From: Beta vulgaris subsp. vulgaris
Lineage: Eukaryota > Streptophyta > Magnoliopsida > Caryophyllales > Amaranthaceae
Length of the DNA: 64,000 nucleotides
Direction of reading: 5' to 3'
Assembly: GCF_026745355.1 (NCBI RefSeq)
Contig: NC_079206.1
Location: 1,543,800 to 1,607,799 of the forward strand
Below are positions 1 through 10,625 of this stretch, piece by piece (within the stretch, counting starts at the first letter, position 1; every line of letters starts with the position of its first letter). The notes under the pieces were generated by a model. It worked only from the letters and a program-made list of their open reading frames with translations. It made no database searches and was not told the DNA's origin. Both the position numbers and the translations under genes were made by a program.

Positions 1-449
1 TAGGAAAAAACGATTAATAAACCCTAACCCTAACATATAATATTGAAAAAGTTGAGTAATTGAAACAAAAAAAAAAATTTGGAGCAACTTACCTAAATTG
101 GGAGCAGCAAGAGTGCGAAATTGGAAGCAAAAACTGAGTTTGGATCAACAATAGTCTGACCTTAGCTTTGGGAAGCTTCTTGAACAGAGGAGATAAAAGA
201 AAGTGAAACTTGTATTTGCAGTTTGATCAATTCAAGACGCAAATAACAACCAAAGGAATGATAACCCTAGGTATTAAGTTTTTAACTCAAGGTACTAAGT
301 TTTTAACCCCAACCAATTAAAATATAGGGTAAGAGTGGTCATAGTACTCTAAGGGTGAAAAAAAAACTTAGAGTCCCCAATTAGTGAAAAATACTAAAAC
401 TTAGGGCTCGTATTTATGCTTAACTCAGGGATTGCTCTTTTAAGTTGTA
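1..449. other. AT-rich non-coding edge, possible 5' leader of a leftward gene
   Basis: No open frame of note. On the minus strand, bases from about 240 down to 93 form a pyrimidine-rich stretch without any ATG, followed at 92 by a good splice donor (GTAAGT). It could be an untranslated first exon of a gene lying left of the window. Two telo-box-like CCCTAA units occur near 22-34. This is a weak inference: one donor-like site and base composition only. Confidence 0.25.
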
Positions 450-708
450 CTACCTCCGTTTCTTTTTAATTGTTACACTTTGACATTTTACACTATTCAC
501 AAATTGCACTTTGACCCTCGTTTGTGATTTATATGTGAATAAAAACATAGTCATGTGGGATCTTGTTAGATTCGTATTAGTTTGTATTTTATTAATATGT
601 AGTTTTTATATTTTTTACAAATACAAAATTAGAGATATAAAGGCTCAAAATAGTGCATCGGCATGCGTGAAAAGTGTAAGTGTAACAATTAAAATGAAAC
701 GGAGGTAG
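450..708. mobile_element. Stowaway-like MITE
   Basis: A 259-bp element bounded by perfect terminal inverted repeats, CTACCTCCGTTTC at the left and its complement at the right, and flanked on both sides by TA, the Tc1/mariner target-site duplication. The inverted similarity continues inward (TTTTAATTGTTACACTT). A short open frame inside it is incidental. It shares an internal core (ATAGTCATGTGGGATCTTGTT) with other MITEs in this window. Confidence 0.85.
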
Positions 709-1346
709 TATGAGACAATTAATTAAATTTTAATATATTATTCTTTTTCACCAGAAAAAACAAACAAACTATAACTATTTTAAAACATTGTACTCCCTCC
801 GTTATAATTCTTATATTTTAAAACATTGTACTCTCTCTGTTATAATTTTAATATATCTATTTTTATTTTTATTTATAATTCTTCTAAATATATCGGCTGC
901 TTAAAAATTGTGCCTCCTTTATGCTGTAGTAGTAATTATTTAAGAAGGATGATAATCTTACCTTCTCTTTCCCTGACATCATCCCTCAGCAATTGTAGTA
1001 TACTTAAATTATGTGGGTTAAGATCTAATGTATATCTAAAAATACATTATGCAATATACTAAAATTGTCGTCTTTCATAAAATAAAAGTAATGATTAATA
1101 ATTTAATATTCTAATACGTCTTTGAGTTAAGTAATGAGAAATATTTTTTTTTTTTGAGGGAATGAGAAAGATACTTTAAATAGCGTAAGTATATTAGATG
1201 ATATTTTTATGAAAATTATGGCATATAATTGGTAAGAAAGTGTTAGAATAAAATGGAAGTTGAGACCTACTTCTTTTTTGTCGTCTTTTTCCTCCTTAAT
1301 TTCCATAATATCCATTTTCATTAGAATAATCAACAAAATGCTAACT
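709..1346. other. AT-rich spacer with duplicated MITE end fragments
   Basis: No gene is visible. A 32-bp segment containing a CTCCCTCCG-type Stowaway end occurs at 778-809 and again, with two changes, at 816-847, a 38-bp tandem offset. No matching right end was found, so these are truncated MITE ends. The rest is featureless AT-rich sequence. Confidence 0.45.
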
Positions 1347-1831
1347 AGGAGTGTTAATAAGTCTAGCTGGCTCGCAAACTATTCGAGCTTAACTTAAATT
1401 TTTTTAGAGCCGAGCATAGCAAAGTTCATGAGCAGACTCGAAATTTGTTTTAGCTATATTATTTTCCATATTATAGAAATTAAATGAAAATTTTATATTT
1501 AAATGTTGCACAATACTTGTGAAAAAACTAAACTGAATAGTATAAACCTATTTATAGAATATATGTAATATAGTGTTTTAAGGCTAAAATGGTCAAAATT
1601 AAAGGTTGTAAACCAAGCTTTTAGACGTCCTCGAGACCCTTGAATCGAATGTCGTGGGATATCTTGAGGGGACATGGGATGGTATTAATGACTCCCACGA
1701 CTTTGAACGGGCATAAATAATACTTTTACGACTGGTTCGGGGACATTCCATGGCAGCACCACAAAATCATAAATTGGTTGTTTGATGACATTCAGGGGCA
1801 ATGCAGAGGGTGCGGCTTAAGCACCCGTGAT

Positions 1832-2366
1832 TTGGGATGGCAATGGGGCGGGTCTGGGTCGGGTTCACCTGGACCCAGACCCAGACCCGCCCCAGATCCA
1901 TTGGGTCTAGATTTTTTAGACCCAGATCCGCTGGGTCTAGCGGGTTCATGGGTCCTTACTGGGTCCTAAATGGGTCCTTCTTAGTTTTAAGTTTTTATCA
2001 CATTTAGATATAGGTTCTTGTATCCATGGTTAAAACATTCTCTAAATAAAATTTTAATAATTAACTCATAAAATATTAAAATGTTACAACTTATAAAGTT
2101 ACATGTCTTAGTGGAGTTACAACACTAACGAGTTCACAAAATCACAACTCATAAAATTTTAGACTTTAGGTAAAAATAAAAAATTCTAATATGTAAATGG
2201 GTCCGTGGGACGGGTCTGGGTCTAACATATGTGGACCCCGACCCATGCTCTTCGGGACCCAGACCCTACCCAGACCCATTGGGTCTAAAATTTCTGGACC
2301 CAGACCCTTATAAATGGGTCGGATCCTAGCGGGTCTGGGTCGGGTCCAGGACCATTGCCATCCCTA
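1832..2366. mobile_element. Non-autonomous hAT-type element with 8-bp TSD
   Basis: A 535-bp element beginning TTGGGATGGCAATGG and ending CCATTGCCATCCCTA (inverted repeats with one mismatch). It is flanked on both sides by the identical octamer CCCGTGAT (1824-1831 and 2367-2374), the hAT-size target duplication. Removing it rejoins a normal satellite monomer. The interior is made of repeated GGGTCTGGGTC and GACCCAGACCC motifs giving foldback potential. It has no coding capacity and must have been mobilised in trans. Confidence 0.85.
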
Positions 2367-5300
2367 CCCGTGATGCATTATAAGTCGTTTCACACTCCAT
2401 AGAAAGGTTTTCGGCGAAATATATGACCGAGACTCGAGTAGCCCTAAAACGATCGAAATTGAAGCCTCTAAGTCACGCTTTTGGATATCCTCGGGCCTCG
2501 TTCATCGAATGTCGTGGAACGCCTCGTGGGTACATGGGAGGATATATTTATGACTACCACGTCTTTGAACGGGCATAATACAACTTTTACGACCGTTTCA
2601 GGACCAATTCGTGGCTGCACCACAAAATAATAAATGCGTCGCTTGGAAGCATTCTGGGGCAATTCAGATGGTGTGAAACACTCGGGATGCATTATAAGTC
2701 ATGCCGCATCCCATAAGAAGGTTTTCGGTGAAAAATATGACAGGGCCCGGCGTAGATCTAAAACTGTCAAAATTGAAGGCTATAAGTCACACTTCTAGAC
2801 GTCCCCGGGACCCGTGCACCGAATGTCGTGGAATGCCTCGAGGGGCATGGAATGGTATATTAAACACTCCCACGACTTTAAACGAACATAAGAACATTTT
2901 TTACGACCGTTTCGGGGTCATTCCGTGGTTGCACGATAAAATAAGAAATGGGTCATTTGGTGGCATTCTGGGGTAATTCAGATGGTGTGAAACACCCGGG
3001 ATGCATTATACCTCATGCCGCACCCCATAAGAATATTTTCGGCTAAAAATATGACCGGGCCCGGAGGAGCCCTAAAACGGTCAAAATTGAAGGTTATAAA
3101 TCACGCTTTTAGATGTCCACGAGACCCGTGCACCGAATGTCGTGGGATGGCTCGAGGGGACATGGGATGCTATATTAAGAACTTTCACGGCTTTTAACAA
3201 GCATAAGAACAACTTTTACGATCGTTTCGGGGCCATTCTGTGGGTGCACCACAAAATCATGAATGGGTGGTTTGACGGCATTCTGCGGAAATTCAGACGG
3301 TGGGAACTGCGAAGCACTCGGGATGCATTATAAGTCGTGCTACACCACATAGCAAGGTTTTCGGCGAAAAATATGACCGGGTCCGCAAGAGCCCTAAAAC
3401 AGTCAAAATTGAAGGCTATAAGTCACGCTTTTAGACGTACCTAGGACATGTGCATCGAATGTCATGGGATGCCTCGAGGGAACATGGAAGGATATATTAA
3501 CGACTCCCACGTCTTTGAACGGGCATAAGAACGATTTTTACGACCGTCTCGGGGCCATTCAGTGGCTGCACAACAAATTAATAAACAGGCCGTTTGGTGG
3601 CATTCTGTGGCAATTCAGATGGTGCGAAACACCCGGGATGCATTATAAGTTCTGCCAGACCCCCATAGGAAGGTTTTTCGCGAAAAATATGATCGGACCC
3701 GTAGGAGCCCTAAAATGGTCAAAATTGAAGGATAAAAGTCACGCTTTTAGACGTCCACAGACCCCTGCACCAAATGTCGTGGGATGCCTCGACGGAACAT
3801 GGGATGGTATATTAAGGACTCCAACGGCTATGAACGTGAATAAAAATAGTTTTTACGACCATTTCGGGGTCATTTCGTGGTTACACGATAAAATCATATA
3901 TGGATGGTTTGGTGGTATTTTGGGGCAATTCAGATGGTGCGAAGCACCCGGGATGTATTAGAAGTCATGCCACACTCCATAGGAAGGTTTTGTGTGGAAA
4001 AAAAGCGATCAGGCTCGCAGGAGCCCTAAAATGGTCAAAATTGAAGGCTATAAGTCACGCTTTTAGACGTCAACGAGACCCGTACACCGCATGTCGTGGA
4101 ATGGCTTGAGGGGACATGGAATGATATTAAGAACTCCCACGGGTTTGAATGGACGTAAGAACAACTTTTACGACCGTTTCGGGGACATTCCGTGGCTGCA
4201 CCACAAAATAATAAATGGGTGGTTTGATGGCATTCTGGGGCAATTCAGATGGTACAAAGCACTCGGGAGGCATTATAAGTCGTGTCGTACGCCATAGCAA
4301 GATTTTCTGAGAAAAATATGACCGAATACGGAGGAGCTCTAAAACGGTCAAAATTGAAGGCATAGGTCACACTTTTAGACGTCCATGGGACCCGTGCACC
4401 TAATGTCGTGGGATGCCTCGAGGGGACATGGGATGGGATATTAAGGACTCCTACGGTTTTGAACGGGCATAAGAACAACTTTTACGACCGTTTTAAGATC
4501 ATTATGTGGTTGCACGACAAAATCATAAATGGATGGTTTGGTGGCATTTTGGGACAATTCAGATGACGCGAAGCACCCGGGATGCATTATAAGTCCTGCC
4601 GCACCCATAGAAAGGGTTGGCGTGAAAAAAATAACCGGGCCCAGAGTAGCTCTAAAACGGTCAAAATTGAAGGCTATAGGTCATGCTTTTAGACGTTCAC
4701 GGGACCCGTGCACTGAATGTCGTGGGATGCCTCGAGGGGACATGACATGATATATTAAGGACCTCCTACGGCTTTTAGCGGGCATAAGAACATCTTTTAT
4801 GACCGTTTTCGAGGTCATTCCGTGGCTGCACGACAAAGCCATAAATGGGTGGTTTGGTGGCATTTTGGGGCAATTCAAATAGTGCAAAGCACCCGGGATA
4901 CATTATAAGTCCTGCCGCACCCCATAGGAAGGTTTTGGGTGAAGAAAATAACCGTACCCGAGGGAGCCCTAAAACGGACAAAATTGAAGGCTATAAGTCA
5001 CGCTTTTAGACGTCCACGAGACCCGTGCACTGATGTCGTGGGATGCCTCGAGGGGACATTAAGGACTCCTACGATTTTGAACGGACCTAATAACAAATTA
5101 TACGACCATTTCGGAGTTATTCTGTGGCTACACGACAAAATTATAAATGGATGGTTTGGTGGCATTTTTGGGCAATTCATATGTTGCGAAGTACTCGGGA
5201 TGCATTATAAGTCCTGTTGCACCCCATAGGAAGGTTTGGCGTGAAAAAAATAACCGGACCCGGAGTAGCCCCTGAAACGAACAAAATTGAAGGTTATAAG

Positions 5301-5744
5301 TCACGCTTTTAGACGTCCACGGGAACCGTGCACCGAATGTCGTTGGATGCCTCGAGGGGACATGGAATGGTATATTAAGGACTCCTACAGCTTTAAACGG
5401 GGATAAAAACAGCTTTTACGACCATTTCGGGGTCATTCGGTGGTTGCACGACAAAATTATAAATGGGTGGTTTTGTGGCAATTTAGATGATGCGAAACAC
5501 CATGGATTCATTATAAGTCGTGCCGTACCCCATAGGAATGTTTTCGGCTTAAAATATGACCAGTCTCGGAGGAGCCCTAAAACGATCAAAATTGAAGGCT
5601 ATAAGTCACGCTTTTAGACGTCAACGGGACCCATGCACCGAATGTCTTGGGATGGATCGAGGGGACATGAAATGGTATATTAAGAACTCCCACGGCTTTG
5701 AAAGGGCATAAGAACAACTTTTACGACCGTTTCGGGGCCATTTC

Positions 5745-5934
5745 GTGTCTGCACCACAACATCATAACTGGGTGGTTTGATCGCAATCTGGGGTAACTCA
5801 GATGGTACAAAGCACACGGGATGTATTATAAGTCGTGTCTGCACCACAACATCATAACTGGGTGGTTTGATCGCAATCTGGGGTAACTCAGATGGTACAA
5901 AGCACACGGGATGTATTATAAGTCGTGTCTCACC
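5745..5934. repeat. 90-bp perfect tandem duplication inside a satellite monomer
   Basis: The segment from the CGTGTCTGCACCACAAC motif through TATTATAAGT is repeated at a 90-bp offset with no visible difference, lengthening this monomer to about 398 bp. Absence of divergence suggests a recent duplication by unequal exchange or slippage. Confidence 0.75.
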
Positions 5935-6299
5935 CCATAGCATGGTTTTCGGCAAAAATATGCCGGGCCTGGAGGAGCCTTAAAACGGTCAAAATTAAAG
6001 GTTACAAGTCACGCTTTGTGACGTCCACGGGGCTTGTGGACCGAATGTCGTTGTGGGATGCCTTGAGAAATAATGGGATGGTTTAGGACTCTCACGGCTT
6101 TGAACGGACATAAGAACAAGTTTTACGACCGTTTTGGAATTATTCCGTGGCTGCACGACAAAATAATAAATGGGTCGTTTGGTGGTATTCTAGGGCAATT
6201 CAGATGGTGTGAATCACCCAGGATGCATTATAAGTTGTGTTGCATACCATAGAAAGGTTTTCGGTGGAAAATATGACCTGGCCAGAGGAGCCCTAAAAT

Positions 6300-6961
6300 T
6301 AGGGATGTTCATGGGTGGCAAACCGTCCCGAAATAAGATTTCGGTTCGGTAACCAAAAGTGTCGGTTCGGTAACTGAAAGTTTCGATTCACTCTTATTGC
6401 GAACCTTAACTGTAACCGTTTAGACTGGTTACCGCCTAAGCGATTAACCTTTTTTTCGGTACGCTTTTTTGGTTAACCATTAGTCGTTATTCTAGTTATA
6501 CTATTATATTTTACTTAATATATACATATATATTTTTTTTGCATATACTTTAATATTATATATATGGTAATATAAAATGTATTATAAAATGGATAATAAA
6601 TCTATTGGAAAATATAACTAACAATATGAATTCATTCCATTTCCTAACTATAGTGTTTATCTTAATACTAAGTTTCAAATATTCACATACTCCCTGTAAT
6701 TGTTATAACTTAGTAACAAATATTAGAATTAATGTAATGGTTGGAAAATGTTTCACAAGAATTACAATAGAAAAAAAATATTTCGGTGTTTAGGTTAACC
6801 GTTCACTCAAAAATCATAACTGTAACTGTACCGTTTAACCATTAATTTTATCGCATCTGCAATTGTACCGTCAAAATATATTTTTATCGGTACGGTTACT
6901 ACCCATTTATACCGGTTTTTCTATGCGGTTTTTGGGTTTCGATTTTTTATGAACACCCCTA
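6300..6961. mobile_element. hAT-like TIR element at array edge
   Basis: The left end TAGGGATGTTCAT and right end ATGAACACCCCTA are inverted repeats of the TAGGG class; the similarity extends outward (TAAAAT on both sides). Inside are repeated CGGTTCGGTAACC-like motifs in both orientations, giving foldback structure. No long open frame. A clear 8-bp target duplication is not seen, so insertion into the satellite may have been accompanied by a deletion. Confidence 0.55.
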
Positions 6962-7835
6962 ATTTTAACTCAAGTTCAATTTTAAGGTCAATTAAACTAC
7001 AAAATTTAAGCTCGATACTCTATTCGAGTTCAAGCAAAATTATTATTATTATATCGAGTCGACTCAAACAAACCCAGGCTCGATCTTGATTTGGCTCTCG
7101 TTAATACCCTAGGTAGAACTATAAAAGGGTGGTACGAGATCTTGATGAGTCATATTCTTAAATATGTTATGCAACTACGCAATATGTTTATTATAATTCA
7201 ACCTACAATCTTTTCTAAATGACCATAATACATTACATTCTCTTATGTTAATTTAACTCCGACACTAGGCTTAAAAGAAGCCAAGTGGAATAAGTATCTC
7301 CATATGATCCCTATAGACATAAGACACCAAACAAAGTCACTAGTTAATATTAATATTAAATGAAGTGAAAAAAAGGATAAAAATCAGGTATCCTTCTCTG
7401 ACAAGCAATCTCATGCAAAATATAAAAAAAGTTCCTAATCCTTTGACAAATGTGATCCATTTAGCTCAACTATCCTATCTTTAAAGTTCACATTTTGCTC
7501 TTTATCAATCATCAAACATGCACAGTCTTTTAGGTTTGGATATGAATTATATTTTATACTTTCATGCTTTTGTGATTATTCAAACTATATGGTTTGCTGA
7601 CGTTTGGATTATCATTTGTCTTATCCTCATATACCTCATTGGCTCATCATGCAAATTCTAGTATTTTATTAATCTTGGTATCCATTGTAGTAACTTGTAA
7701 GCAAATGATATCAACAAGTTTTAAATATTGAAAGTCCCCCTTTGTCCATTATTCTTAGTACACCTCTTATCCGTCGAAATACTTGACACACTCTTCTCGA
7801 CACATTTGTTAATGTATATTTTATTTATATCAATA

Positions 7836-8018
7836 AGAGTTGATTTAAATAGTAAGCAGTTTGATGTCGCTTAAAAAATATCTCGAGTTCGAACCTCACC
7901 GTATGTAGAAACTCTTATTCGGAGACTCACCCACCAAAATCAGGTGTATAACCCTGGTCAGACTTGGATGTACTCGGAGCAAAAGCTCCAGTGAACCGGA
8001 TGGACAACCAAAAAAAAA
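7836..8018 (+). mobile_element. tRNA-derived SINE
   Basis: A tRNA-like head with a degenerate A box (TTGATTTAAATAGTAAGCA) and a B box (AGTTCGAACCT, 7886-7896) is followed by a non-tRNA body and a short oligo-A tail near 8010-8018. This is the layout of plant SINEs transcribed by RNA polymerase III. Flanks are too degenerate to call a target-site duplication, suggesting an older insertion. Confidence 0.6.
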
Positions 8019-8611
8019 TTAATTATCTATAAGTAAAAAATTTAAAAAGATATTTTCAAAACATATATTAAGACAAGTCTAACAAAATTACACATGATTA
8101 TATTTTCCCTTACATATAATTCACAATATATAGTCAAAACAAAATGCAGAAAAAATTGAACCATGTCAAGTATATATTTTGATTGTTTATAATAGAGTTA
8201 CTAAAATAATTTTTGTAGTACTTGTGAATTTTTAACAAAAACCAATTTGACACATTTATCATCTGATAAGATGTGGATCGTATGTAGCATATATAACATC
8301 AATTGGTCACCTTCCTTTAGAAAGTAATCATGCAACAAAGTTTTGAAAGAGATGGATTTTGTCCATTGTTTATAAAACAAGGAATCTTTTTCCTATACTT
8401 TAGTAATTTGTATTCTTCTTCTTCCTTACAACTTAATTATGAATTATGCTTGTCTCGTGGACTAAAAGGCTAGGCGGCTGGATTTGTATCCCCTAAGACA
8501 CACACCGACAAGGATTGGAGATTATTGGAAGATCTTATTCATGAATAATGAAATTAAGGGTGTGAATTATATATTTCCTACTTTTGAAGAATTTGGTTCT
8601 ATATGAAGTGG

Positions 8612-8975
8612 CTATTATAGTAAGAAATATCTTATTTAAAAGTCGATTGTAAGAATAATCGTGATTGTGCCGATTTATTATTGGATATTTAGTACTATTT
8701 CTGCTCTTTTTTTATTTGTTACATTGTTGTGTAGGGTTTTTAAAGCATTATTTAATCTCTTGTAAGTAGAAATTACAAAATTTGATCTATCCTATTATAG
8801 TAAGAAATATCTTATTTAGAAGTCGATTATAAGAGACTACTCGTGACTGTGCCGATTTATTATTGGACAATTTATACTATCTCTGCTTTTTTATTCTTTG
8901 CTACATTGTTGTGCACGATTTTTAAGGCATTATTTAATTCTTAATATCTCTTATTTCGTTTAAGTAGAAATTATA
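8612..8975. repeat. Two-copy tandem duplication, 180-bp offset
   Basis: The segment beginning CTATTATAGTAAGAAATATC at 8612 recurs at 8792, and similarity runs through GTGCCGATTTATTATTGGA, ACATTGTTGTG and AAGTAGAAATTA. Copies differ at several positions, and the second carries a small insertion near its end. No function is visible. Confidence 0.7.
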
Positions 8976-9596
8976 AAAGTTTGATATTATGAATTTACAT
9001 GTCGAGACGAATCTAACAAGACTACACATGACTATATAATTTGATATTTTCACTTATAAAATAATCAAAATAATCGGTCAAAATTAATGGCTTCATTCCC
9101 AAAACAACAATATAGCAAATAAAAAAACGGAAGGAGTAATTATTTGCGATTTGCTTCATTCATGATGCCACATAGATTAAAAAAAAAGTTAAAGCAGGAA
9201 AGATAAATTTACCAAAATAAAAACCGAATTCTTCTTTTATGTATACAACATGTTTGAAGTTAGCTTTTACATTTGCTTTAATTTTAGCTTTTGACAAAGT
9301 CAAACCTAACCACCATTGATTCTAAATACTAGTTTTTGTTTTTGATTGATAATTAAAAGTAGTGGACTGCGAGCAATTGATTGTACCTACCGTTTGCAAA
9401 AGGTACGAAAATTTGAATTGATAATTTATTACATTATAATTTTATTCATCGTAATAACTAGGTATGTCGAAAACTTATGATAAACCATTAGTTTGATAGC
9501 TATTTTCTAACAACTAGTAGACTATCGAACAATTATGGCAACATAAAACACGTACCACATACATCTAATATTACATCTAATATTTTGCGATGAGAT

Positions 9597-9717
9597 ATCA
9601 AGGATGTCTTGGCCTAATGGTTAAGATTGAGGTGCTGTGAACGATAGGTCATAGGTTCGAATTCCCCCTCCCCTTCTTTGTACTTTGTACCGCCTTCATG
9701 GCTCGGATCAAAAAAAA
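9597..9717 (+). mobile_element. SINE with perfect 12-bp TSD
   Basis: A 121-bp element with A box TGGCCTAATGG (9610-9620) and B box GGTTCGAATTC (9654-9664), spaced as in a tRNA promoter, ending in an A-run. The 12-mer TTGCGATGAGAT lies immediately before (9585-9596) and after (9718-9729). This is the hallmark of target-primed retrotransposition. It is not a tRNA gene: the head does not close into an acceptor stem and a 3' body with poly-A follows. Confidence 0.88.
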
Positions 9718-10625
9718 TTGCGATGAGATCCTATAATTTTTCCATACAACTCCATAACATTATTTAGTTGATGCGCATCACTAAACCATAGACTATCATA
9801 ACTTTGCCAAAACAATTGTCTTCATATCCCTTGTTCGAAATAGAAATGCTAGAAAACAGTCACCTACAAAATGTCTTTCTTCTTCTCTATTCTGTAACAA
9901 TAGAGCACATTGAGGAAGTTCCCTTGAATGGCTTATAACAGCACAGAGATGCACAACTGAAGGATGCTGAGCTAACTACGAAAGCGATTTCGAGCAGACA
10001 ATTATTAAGGTGTACTACTTGTTAAGTAGTCTAATGAAACCACAACATTCACAATGAAACTACAAACTATCAGTTGTATTTTCTAAACCACTGATAGCAA
10101 TATTGTTCAATTTTATACAACATTCCCCACCCTTTTTTTCCTTAAACTAGTCATGTTGCTTTCATCAGGGAACATAAGTTTTCCTACAGATGTTATTATA
10201 GTGTAAGAGAAAGTTATAAAACAAAAAAAGTGTCAGCATACATGAAGCAATATGGCCATGTAACAAGACACTGACCCAAATGAGCACTTCCTAGTCATTT
10301 TCCCAAAAACATCACAAACAATCAACAACTCATCAGAAAGATACATATAAATTGATATCATTAGTATACTATGCAACTTGAAAAAAAGAGATCTTATTCT
10401 AGCAAAACAAGCTGAAAGTCATGCAGGAGTAGCATATAATACTATCTGCATATATAATTGCAACCTTAGGTATACTAATTACTAACAACATTCCAATCTA
10501 TTTACTATCCATATATGATATATAACATGAATATGCTACAAAATTAATATACATTCCCAAGATCCTTATATATACTATCCCAATCTTAAACTATTTGAAC
10601 AATATATATCTAAGTTTCTATGCAA
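9718..10625. other. Spacer and probable 3' UTR of the BEL1-like gene
   Basis: No open frame of note. As the BEL1-like gene reads leftward and stops at 10,626, the adjacent AT-rich few hundred bases are the likely 3' untranslated region. No distinct repeats were recognised. Confidence 0.4.

Larger units (their letters stand above)
1573..6299. repeat. Satellite array 1, about 315-bp monomers
   Basis: About 13 to 15 head-to-tail copies of a monomer recognised by the landmark GCCCTAAAACGGTCAAAATT near 2441, 2750, 3068, 3391, 3707, 4023, 4336, 4648, 4964, 5266, 5572 and 5970. Spacing is 302 to 323 bp except where a local duplication adds 90 bp. Copies differ by scattered substitutions and small indels. 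The array is richer in GC and CpG than its surroundings. Because many monomers are close to 105 codons long, spurious open frames recur on both strands; none resembles a known protein. The first copy is split by a hAT-type insertion at 1832-2366, and the last ends where another TAGGG-type element begins. Confidence 0.9.
1347..7104. mobile_element. Possible composite element: hAT-like ends enclosing satellite array
   Basis: The left edge reads CTAGGAGTGTTAATAAG and is followed by GGCTCGC and CGAGCTT motifs. The right edge, read in reverse complement, is CTAGGGTATTAACGAGAGCC followed by similar GAGCC and CGAGCTT motifs. These resemble the ends of plant hAT-type non-autonomous elements, and everything between, including the 315-bp satellite array, would lie inside. 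No clear 8-bp target duplication is seen (ATGCTAAC left against GGTAGAAC right), so the composite is inferred, not demonstrated. Confidence 0.35.
7105..9596. other. Gene-free AT-rich spacer
   Basis: No coding exon recognised. It contains a SINE (7836-8018), a 180-bp tandem duplication (8612-8975) and fragments of the Stowaway family, including a right end with CGGAAGGAG next to TA at 9137. The remainder shows nothing I can name. Confidence 0.5.

Noticed and set aside
20..36. Interstitial telomere repeat
   Set aside because: Only about two CCCTAA-like units; better described as telo-box-like motifs.
2468..5955. Many open frames of 60 to 165 codons on both strands within the satellite
   Set aside because: They recur because the monomer is close to a multiple of three; they overlap in several frames, have no conserved start or stop, and match no family.
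9601..9670. tRNA gene
   Set aside because: A and B boxes are present, but there is no acceptor-stem pairing, and an A-tail with target duplication identifies a SINE.
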